DNA of 19,079 nucleotides from a bacterium (GTDB lineage Bacteria > Latescibacterota > UBA2968). Below the pieces are notes generated by a model. It was not told the DNA's origin. It did no database searches and saw nothing but the letters and a program-made list of their open reading frames with translations. The translations under genes and the position numbers were made by a program. Numbering within the stretch: position 1 is the stretch's first letter; the number at the start of each line of letters is the position of its first letter. Location: positions 1 through 19,079 of the forward strand of contig JAPUJS010000637.1 of NCBI GenBank assembly GCA_027296045.1. Direction: 5' to 3'. Below are positions 13,367-19,079 of this stretch, one piece after another.

Positions 13367-13395
13367 TTGACGGGTTCCACAAGATGTAGTATAAT
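13367..13395 (+). promoter_or_regulatory. Near-consensus sigma-70 promoter upstream of smc
   Basis: TTGACG (13367-13372), a 17-nt spacer, and a perfect TATAAT (13390-13395) give the best promoter in the window. It begins just after the inverted-repeat element. If it serves smc, the leader is about 215 nt long. Confidence 0.7.
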
Positions 13396-13619
13396 TTGAG
13401 GGTTACATAGGGAAGAAATCCACAAAATATGGTATATAAACGTATCGGCATCTTGTTGTGACGCATACGGAGTATGAACCTCAGGCCTTCCTTAGCTCTC
13501 CTCCCTGCTTTGCCCCCTTTTGTTTCCCCAACTCTTTAATAACGACGTGAAATAGCTATAATTGTATTATTTTCAGTAAATTACCAACCAGGATGTTCAC
13601 GGTTTCAGGAGGACATACG
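13396..13619 (+). other. Long leader / intergenic stretch before smc
   Basis: No coding frame of note is visible. It has a small inverted repeat (catac-gga-gtatg) near 13465 and a pyrimidine-rich run (13486-13530). A second TATAAT at 13557-13562 has only a weak TTTAAT box 16 nt upstream; this could give a short-leader alternative smc start. No terminator is evident, so transcription from 13395 would run into smc. A small RNA here cannot be excluded. Confidence 0.35.
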
Positions 13620-16600
13620 TTGTATCTTTCTCGTCTAGAAGCCTATGGATTTAAGTCGTTTGCCCAAAAACTGGATCTGCCCTTTGAATCGGGGATTACC
13701 TGTGTGGTGGGCCCCAATGGATGTGGCAAATCAAATGTGGTGGATGCGCTTCGGTGGGCCCTGGGGGAACAGCGACCCCGATCGTTGCGTTCCAGCAACA
13801 TGACCGAGGTGATTTTTTCGGGCACGCGGTCCCGGAAGCCTCTGGGGATGGCCGAAGTGTCGGTCACCCTCGACAATTCCAAAAAATTGCTGCCGACCGA
13901 TTTTGCCGAAGTGACGGTTACGCGAAGGCTGTTTCGCTCGGGCGAGAGCGACTATTTGCTCAATAAGATCCCCTGCCGGTTAAAGGATATTCAGAACTTA
14001 CTGATGGATACGGGGCTGGGGGCCCAATCCTCGTATGTGATTGAGCAGGGTATGGTAGACGAAATTATCTCGGATAACGCCGAAGAACGACGGCGGGTGT
14101 TTGAAGAGGCCGCCGGGGTGACGCGTTATAAGATCCGGCGGCGGTCGGCCTGGAACAAGCTGATTTCCATTCAGGGCGATTTGCAGCGGATTGCCGATAT
14201 CATCGGCGAAGTGGAACGGCAGGTGGCTTCGCTGCAACGTCAGGAACGAAAGGCCCGGCTGTATAAACAGGTGTCGGATGAATTGCAAACACTGGAGATC
14301 GCGCTTGCCCGGTTTCGGTATTTTGATATGTCGGATCGGGCACGTCCGATGCTGGAAGAGATGTCGTTTTTGAAAGAAGATGTGGAGGTTGGCGAGACAG
14401 ACATGGCCGGATTGGAAGCGCGTTTGGAAGCGCTTCGGATGGAACTGACCGAGCAGGATCAGGCGCTTTCGGCGGCCAATATGGCCGTGAGCCAGCAGGT
14501 GGATCTGGTGCATCGCAAAGATCGGGAAATTCTGGTGGCCCGAGAAGAAGTGCGCAGCATCAAAGGCTTTTTGGAACGCGCCTCCGGGCAACGGAAAACC
14601 CTTGGGCTGCGGCAACAGGAAGCCCGAGAAGGGCAGGCGACGGCCGAGAAGGGGCTGGTGGAGGCCGAAGATCGGTTGAAGGGGATGGAAACGGCTTTAG
14701 AGGCTGAGATGACGGCCCTGGAGAAGGCCACAGAAGAGCTGGATGCCCATCGGGCAAAAGCGGATGATCAAAAACGCAGGTTGATTGCGCTGTTGCGAGA
14801 AGGTAGCGAACAGGGCAAGGGCCTGGAGCGGCTGCGGGCAGAGCAGGATGGGGCCCAAGAACGCAGTGCCCGGCTCCACGACGATGTGGCCCGGGTGGGG
14901 GCGCTTCGGACAGAAGCGGATGGTGCAGTACGTGCGGCCGGGGACCAGATTGAGACCATCGAGCGGGAGATTCAGGCACATACCGAAACACGGACGGCCC
15001 ACGTTGAGGCCCGAGACCGTCTGCAGGCCGAGCGGGACGATCTGGTGGAACAGCGCAACAGGACCCGGGCCCGGTTGGAGGCAGATGAAGCGCGAATGGC
15101 GCTTTTGGTGAAGTTGAAAGAGGGGTTTGAGGGATATTCGAAAGGGGTTCGGGCCCTGGCAGTGGATTCGCCATTTTCAGCGCGTATTCGGGGCGTGGTG
15201 GCCGATTTGGTCCAGGTGGATTCTGTCCATCTGGTGGCCATTGAGTCGGCCCTGGGGCAGGTGCTCGAGTGTTTGCTGGTGGATGCTACAGACGATGCGT
15301 TGGAAGCGATGGATTATCTGAGAACGGGTTCCTATGGGGCGGCGGCATTTTTACCTGTGGAAAGGATTTTGCAGCCCAGTGGCACGCCCTGGAAAGCTCC
15401 AGAAGAAGACGGAGTCATTGGCCGGGCGTCGGATTTGTTGGTGGGCGGATCGGACGGCGCGGTGCGGGCGCTGTTGCGGCAGACGCTGGTTGTGAAAGAT
15501 GTGGAGACGGCACTTGCAGTGACCCCCCAGATGCGGGCGATTGGGGTGGATTTGGTGACGCTTTCGGGCGAGGTGTTTGCGGCCAATGGCACGGTGTTTG
15601 GGGGTGCGGAGGCCCATGCGGAGTCTGGATTGGTGGGGCGCACGCAGCAGATCGCGTCTCTGGAGGCAGATCTGGCAGATGGTCGAGATCGGTTGGATCA
15701 TCTGGAAGGCCAGATCCAGCGTGTGGGGGAGGCTTTGAATGGGGAGGTTGCGAGAATTGCGTCGGAAGACGGGGTTCTGGCCCATTTGCAAAACCGGCGG
15801 GCGGGGTTACAGCGCGACCGGCAAAATGCCAGTGTCGAAGTACAGCGCCAGACCCAGAGGGGGACGGAACTGGAGGAGGAGGTTGCCCGGTTGAAGGACG
15901 GGTTCGAAGTACGGACCCGGCTGATTGCGGAAGAGGAAGCGAGTCTGAAGGCCGTGGAGGAGCAGCGGGGACAATTGGAGGGAGCGGCCCGAACGTCGGA
16001 TGCGGTTTTGCAGGAACAGGAACTCAAACGCCGGAATCAGCAGGATGCCGTGTCCGGGCGGCGTGTGGAGATCGCTTCGTTGAAAGAGCGGTTGGAGAAT
16101 TTGCGTTTGACGAAGGACAGGCTGGAAAAAGAACAGGTTTCGATTGGAGAGGAACTGGACCGGCTTTCCCGAGAATGTGCGTCGAGCGAGAGACGAAAGG
16201 GGGAACGGGAAACGGCTATTGAACGGGCTTCGGAGGAACTCAAAGAATTACACCGCGTGCAAACCGAGGTGGAACAAAGACGGGATTCTCAGGCCCAACA
16301 GCAGCAGGAATTGATGGCCAATGCCCGAGGTCTGGAGGATGGGCTGCGGGAAAAGGGTCGGAAAATGACCCAGAGTCGGGATCGTTTGAGCGAGTTGCAG
16401 GTGGGAATGGTCGAGTTAAAGACACGTGGGGAAGAATTGCTGGAACGCCTCAAGCGGGATTATGAGGTCGATGTTGAGGCAATGAACCGGTTGGACGATC
16501 CGGAATTTAGCGCCGATATTACAGACAAAAAGATTCAGGAGTTGCAAGAGCGTCTCCGGCGCATGGGGTCTGTGAACCTGGCGGCTTTGGAAGAATATGA

Positions 16601-17225
16601 GGTTCAAAAAGCGCGTTATGAGTTCCTGGTGGGCGAGCGGGACGATGTCTTAGAAGCCGAAGCGATTTTGAAGCGGACCATTCAGAAAATCGATCGGACG
16701 GCTCGGGGGCGATTTTTGGATACGTTTGCTAAGATCCGGGAGCATTTCCACTGGACGTTCCAGCAGTTTTTTGAGGGCGGTGAAGCGGATTTGATGATAC
16801 CGCCCGACGAAGATCCCCTGGAGGCCCCTTTGCTGATCACAGCCCGTCCGAGGGGCAAGCAGCTTCAGAGCATCAATTTGCTTTCGGGCGGCGAGCGGGC
16901 GTTGACGGCGATTGCGCTGTTATTTGCCATTTATCTGGTGAAGCCGAGCCCGTTTTGTATTCTGGATGAAGTGGACGCGCCTTTGGACGATGCGAATGTG
17001 GATCGGTTTGTGCGGGTGGTGCGGCAATTTTCAGAGCATTCGCAATTTATCGTGGTCACACACAACAAGCGCACCATGGAATGCGCCGATTGTTTGCACG
17101 GGGTGACCATGGAAGAGCCGGGGGTATCGAAGCTTGTGTCGGTGCGGATGGGAAGTAAGGAAGAGATCGAACCGGATCAGGTGGATATGTTGACCGAAGC
17201 GCCTGCACCGGCGGATGACGATTGA
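13620..17225 (+). CDS. smc: Chromosome segregation SMC protein
   Basis: This is a bacterial SMC ATPase of 1201 residues, the normal family length. It begins MYLSRLEAYGFKSFAQKL; Walker A is GPNGCGKS (31-38), followed by NVVDALRWALGEQ. Long heptad-rich coiled coils (about 160-490 and 660-1010) surround a hinge at about 500-650 (RGVVADLVQVDSVHLVAIES, GAAAFLPVERI). The ABC signature is LSGGERALTAIALLFA (L1088-E1092) and Walker B is CILDEVDAPLDD (D1116, E1117 catalytic). The protein closes with THNKRTMECADCLHGVTMEEPGVSK, typical of bacterial SMC. The TTG start is chosen because AGGAGG sits seven bases before it and it gives the canonical M-Y-L N-terminus; an ATG at 13593 would add nine residues. 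With ScpA/ScpB, which are not in the window, it forms the condensin that compacts and resolves chromosomes. Confidence 0.97.
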   Translation: MYLSRLEAYGFKSFAQKLDLPFESGITCVVGPNGCGKSNVVDALRWALGEQRPRSLRSSNMTEVIFSGTRSRKPLGMAEVSVTLDNSKKLLPTDFAEVTVTRRLFRSGESDYLLNKIPCRLKDIQNLLMDTGLGAQSSYVIEQGMVDEIISDNAEERRRVFEEAAGVTRYKIRRRSAWNKLISIQGDLQRIADIIGEVERQVASLQRQERKARLYKQVSDELQTLEIALARFRYFDMSDRARPMLEEMSFLKEDVEVGETDMAGLEARLEALRMELTEQDQALSAANMAVSQQVDLVHRKDREILVAREEVRSIKGFLERASGQRKTLGLRQQEAREGQATAEKGLVEAEDRLKGMETALEAEMTALEKATEELDAHRAKADDQKRRLIALLREGSEQGKGLERLRAEQDGAQERSARLHDDVARVGALRTEADGAVRAAGDQIETIEREIQAHTETRTAHVEARDRLQAERDDLVEQRNRTRARLEADEARMALLVKLKEGFEGYSKGVRALAVDSPFSARIRGVVADLVQVDSVHLVAIESALGQVLECLLVDATDDALEAMDYLRTGSYGAAAFLPVERILQPSGTPWKAPEEDGVIGRASDLLVGGSDGAVRALLRQTLVVKDVETALAVTPQMRAIGVDLVTLSGEVFAANGTVFGGAEAHAESGLVGRTQQIASLEADLADGRDRLDHLEGQIQRVGEALNGEVARIASEDGVLAHLQNRRAGLQRDRQNASVEVQRQTQRGTELEEEVARLKDGFEVRTRLIAEEEASLKAVEEQRGQLEGAARTSDAVLQEQELKRRNQQDAVSGRRVEIASLKERLENLRLTKDRLEKEQVSIGEELDRLSRECASSERRKGERETAIERASEELKELHRVQTEVEQRRDSQAQQQQELMANARGLEDGLREKGRKMTQSRDRLSELQVGMVELKTRGEELLERLKRDYEVDVEAMNRLDDPEFSADITDKKIQELQERLRRMGSVNLAALEEYEVQKARYEFLVGERDDVLEAEAILKRTIQKIDRTARGRFLDTFAKIREHFHWTFQQFFEGGEADLMIPPDEDPLEAPLLITARPRGKQLQSINLLSGGERALTAIALLFAIYLVKPSPFCILDEVDAPLDDANVDRFVRVVRQFSEHSQFIVVTHNKRTMECADCLHGVTMEEPGVSKLVSVRMGSKEEIEPDQVDMLTEAPAPADDD

Positions 17226-17226
17226 G

Positions 17227-17322
17227 ATTGCAGAGGGGGATCACAGAGGGGGATCGCAGAGGGCCGCAGATGTCCGCCCCTATCCTTCCCCCCCGGCGCA
17301 GAGGGCCGCAGATGTCCGCCCC
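17227..17322 (+). repeat. Direct-repeat cluster between smc and the PLP enzyme gene
   Basis: Three tandem 13-nt units (attgcagaggggg and variants) occupy 17227-17265. A 26-nt sequence beginning cgcagagggccgcagatg then occurs twice, exactly, at 17255-17280 and 17297-17322, 42 nt apart. A 20-nt core (17251-17270) recurs at 18897-18916 beyond the next gene. The arrangement is too short and too irregular for CRISPR and fits a dispersed intergenic repeat family. Confidence 0.8.
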
Positions 17323-17361
17323 AGATGGGAAGACCGGTGCCAAGGGTGTTGATCTATAACG

Positions 17362-17397
17362 TGAGCGGAAATTTTTGTATTTCCGCTCATTTTTTTT
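17362..17397 (+). terminator. Strong rho-independent terminator, directly before the PLP enzyme start
   Basis: A perfect 11-bp stem (tgagcggaaat / atttccgctca) with a 6-nt loop is followed by eight T. It ends 13 nt before the ATG at 17411. A TATAAC -10-like box (17355-17360) abuts its 5' side. It can serve as the smc terminator, but its position also allows attenuation of the next gene. Confidence 0.85.
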
Positions 17398-17410
17398 CAA
17401 GGGAGGCAGG

Positions 17411-18886
17411 ATGGACGATAGCATTTATGAACGGATCGGGGTGCGGTCGTTTATTAATTGTTGTGGAACCCGGACGATTCACGGGGGGACGCTGATGTGG
17501 CCGGGGGTGAAAGAGGCGATGATGGCGGCGGCCGATGGGTTTGTGAATATGGATGAACTGATGGAGGGCGTGGGACGGCGGTTGGGCGAGTTGACGGGGG
17601 CCGAATGGGGGATGGTGGCATCGGGTGGGGCTGCCGCACTTTGTCATGCAACAGCCGCCTGTGTGGCAGGGGCCGATCCGGAGGTGATGTTGCGGTTGCC
17701 GGATACGCGGGGGTTGAAGGACCGGGTGGTGATGTTGAAGGGCGGACGATTTACGTATGACCACGCGATTCGGACGGTGGGGGTCGAGATTGTGGAGGTG
17801 GGAGACGAAGGGGAACTGGTGCGCGCGCTGGATGAGCGGGTGGTAATGGTGGCCCTGCTGGGCACGCACGATCCGGAGGCATCGGTTCGGTTGGAGGCGG
17901 TGGTGTCGCATACCGGGCAAAGGGGGATTCCAGTGCTGGTGGATGCGGCTTCCGAGCATCTGAAACGGCCCAATCCCTATCTGTCTCGGGGCGCGACAAT
18001 GGTGTCGTATAGCGGCGGGAAATATTTGCGGGGCCCTCAGGCTTCGGGATTGCTTTTGGGCGAAGAAAAATGGGTGCGAATGGCCTGGCTGAATGCAGCG
18101 CCCCACCATGCAATTGGGCGGGCGATGAAGGTGGGCAAGGAAGAGGTGATGGGGGTTTTGGCGGCGGTGGAATACTGGGCAGATGGGCGAGATCACGCGG
18201 GCGAACGGGCGCAGTGGCGAACGGATTTGCAGGTGATTTCGGAGTGTGTGACGGCGTTGGACGGAGTGGAGACGGAGATTTTGGAACCGGCGGATCTTGA
18301 GAATGGGGTGCCGAAGATGGAGATTCGGTGGGGGGCGTATGCAGGCGAGATTTCGGGTTTGGCGCTTCGTGAGCAGTTGCTGGAAGGGACGCCACGTATT
18401 GTGCTGGACGATCGGTGGGCAACGGATGCGTCGGTGTTGATCGCGCCGTTTTCACTCCAGCCTGGCGAGGCGGCGATTGTGGGCGAGCGGATTCGAGAGG
18501 CTCTGGAACAGGCGCCTGAGCGACGTGAAAAAGCGAATGAATCTCCTGTTCCGGTTGCGGGAACCTGGACAGTTGAGATTGGGTTTGTGATGGGGACTTC
18601 CACGCACCAGGTGACGCTGGAGCAGGCGGGTGAGACACTGCGCGGGACACATCAAACGCGATTCCACAGCAATCCGCTTATCGGCTGCGTGCGCGGGGAC
18701 CAGGTGGATTTTTCGAGTTTGCATCCTTATGAAGGCACGCATCTGGCGTATCGATTTGTGGGATGTGTGGATGGTGATGAGATGGAAGGGACGGTGGAAC
18801 TGGGCAGTGAAGGGCAGTCGGCACCGGGACCGCTGAATCGAAGGGAGTATGGGAAGGGACAGTGGCGGGCGAAGCGGGTTGGGTGA
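17411..18886 (+). CDS. SelA/DgaE-like PLP-dependent enzyme with an extra C-terminal beta-rich domain
   Basis: This is a fold-type I PLP enzyme of 491 residues in the group containing SelA and D-glucosaminate-6-phosphate ammonia-lyase (DgaE). N-terminal INCCGTRTIHGGTLMWPGV and MDELMEGVGRRLGELTGAEWGMVASGGAAAL match that group. D178 (VLVDAASE) would hold the PLP nitrogen, and K204 (SYSGGKYLRGPQASGLLLG) is the Schiff-base lysine. It lacks the arginine-rich and tRNA-binding features of true SelA, so selenocysteine synthesis should not be inferred. Lyase activity on an amino or hydroxy acid is more likely. Residues about 383-491 (VAGTWTVEIGFVMGTSTHQV, then TLRGTHQTRFHSNPLIG) form a separate small domain, probably a beta barrel, not found in DgaE. 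The ATG at 17411 has GGGAGG four bases upstream; a TTG at 17375 would place the start inside the terminator hairpin. Confidence 0.85.
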   Translation: MDDSIYERIGVRSFINCCGTRTIHGGTLMWPGVKEAMMAAADGFVNMDELMEGVGRRLGELTGAEWGMVASGGAAALCHATAACVAGADPEVMLRLPDTRGLKDRVVMLKGGRFTYDHAIRTVGVEIVEVGDEGELVRALDERVVMVALLGTHDPEASVRLEAVVSHTGQRGIPVLVDAASEHLKRPNPYLSRGATMVSYSGGKYLRGPQASGLLLGEEKWVRMAWLNAAPHHAIGRAMKVGKEEVMGVLAAVEYWADGRDHAGERAQWRTDLQVISECVTALDGVETEILEPADLENGVPKMEIRWGAYAGEISGLALREQLLEGTPRIVLDDRWATDASVLIAPFSLQPGEAAIVGERIREALEQAPERREKANESPVPVAGTWTVEIGFVMGTSTHQVTLEQAGETLRGTHQTRFHSNPLIGCVRGDQVDFSSLHPYEGTHLAYRFVGCVDGDEMEGTVELGSEGQSAPGPLNRREYGKGQWRAKRVG

Positions 18887-18896
18887 CGTAGAGGAT

Positions 18897-18916
18897 GGAT
18901 CGCAGAGGGCCGCAGA
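18897..18916 (+). repeat. Third copy of the dispersed repeat core
   Basis: The 20 nt beginning ggatcgcagagggcc are identical to 17251-17270, so the PLP enzyme gene is bracketed by direct repeats 1.65 kb apart. The following stretch to about 19007 shows a weak CCCAC/GTGGG hairpin near 18933-18950 and no convincing gene. Confidence 0.7.
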
Positions 18917-19007
18917 AGCCCACCACCCACCTCCCACTGTGTCATGTGGGCGTGATAGGGGCAGAGACCCTTGCCGACTGTGTTACAGAAATACGCAATC
19001 GGTGGAA

Positions 19008-19079
19008 TCAGACACTTGGCGGCGGCAACCGTCCGAGCACCCCTTCGATTGCCCACCCCAGGGCCAACAGTGACTGGTC
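19008..19079 (-). CDS. Possible C-terminal tail of a minus-strand gene cut by the window edge
   Basis: Read inward from the right edge, the minus strand gives 23 codons (DQSLLALGWAIEGVLGR, then LPPPSV) and a TGA at 19008-19010. The Leu/Gly/Trp-rich composition is protein-like and the codon choices resemble the other genes, but the stretch is too short to identify. If real, the gene converges on the PLP enzyme gene. Confidence 0.2.
   Translation of the reverse strand, partial: DQSLLALGWAIEGVLGRLPPPSV

Noticed and set aside
13227..13466. Minus-strand reading frame of about 79 codons upstream of smc
   Set aside because: Its SEFQIPSSNTPNPK-like peptide is a by-product of the inverted-repeat element; it has no ribosome-binding site or similarity.
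17227..17322. CRISPR array
   Set aside because: There are only two exact 26-nt copies with a 16-nt gap plus short 13-nt tandems; there are no regular spacers and no cas genes.
17411..18886. Genuine selenocysteine synthase (selA) as support for the Sec hypothesis
   Set aside because: It belongs to the wider SelA-like PLP group but resembles DgaE-type lyases and carries an unrelated C-terminal domain. It cannot be used as evidence for Sec synthesis.
1..19079. tRNA, rRNA, insertion sequences, prophage or replication origin
   Set aside because: No cloverleaf or rRNA sequence, transposase motif, or integrase was seen by eye on either strand. This is not a substitute for a covariance-model search.

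Overview
The window looks like chromosomal DNA from an uncultured, moderately GC-rich bacterium. The gene mix is a sulfatase, a phytanoyl-CoA dioxygenase-like oxygenase, an enolase-superfamily sugar-acid enzyme, an MDR dehydrogenase, an M20 amidohydrolase, a DgaE/SelA-like PLP enzyme and dispersed short palindromic repeats. That mix recalls Poribacteria or Latescibacterota-type genomes. This placement is an impression from gene content and has not been tested by phylogeny. The code is standard: the sigma-54 activator, the TVP38 protein, the sulfatase, SMC and others end in TGA at their natural family ends.

Layout. (1) 1-3295, plus strand: the 3' part of a sigma-54 (bEBP) activator, a strong terminator, then a two-gene operon of a MerA/Lpd-like flavoprotein disulfide reductase and a TVP38/DedA-type membrane protein. 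(2) 3296-3441: two perfect 17-bp hairpins between convergent genes. (3) 3437-10355, mostly minus strand: a catabolic block with an enolase-superfamily enzyme, an isopropylmalate/tartrate dehydrogenase-family enzyme, an AbgB-like M20 amidohydrolase, an MDR dehydrogenase and a cytoplasmic sulfatase. A decapitated methyltransferase remnant on the plus strand lies between the last two. (4) 10548-13222, plus strand: a PhyH-family oxygenase, a lone receiver protein and an HDOD-receiver protein. (5) 13223-13619: a long regulatory gap with a terminator, a 15-bp inverted-repeat element and a near-consensus sigma-70 promoter. (6) 13620-17225: smc (TTG start). (7) 17226-19079: repeat-rich DNA around a SelA-like PLP enzyme with an extra C-terminal beta-rich domain, then possibly the tail of a minus-strand gene at the right edge.

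The main discovery candidate is the M20 amidohydrolase (6468-7790, minus). A single in-frame TGA interrupts an otherwise intact 440-residue reading frame. It sits exactly at the Cys of the GHGCGHN metal-binding motif of AbgB-type enzymes, and homology continues in the same frame straight after it. This is the classic signature of a selenocysteine codon at a metal-ligand position. The alternatives are a sequencing error or a fresh nonsense mutation. A modest stem-loop follows the TGA at a distance compatible with a bacterial SECIS, but it is not decisive.

The enolase-superfamily and isopropylmalate-family genes share an almost identical 20-nt leader (18/20 identical) just upstream of their start codons, which suggests common regulation. 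Together with the amidohydrolase and the dehydrogenase they look like a carboxylate/amide catabolic set; the substrate cannot be told from sequence.
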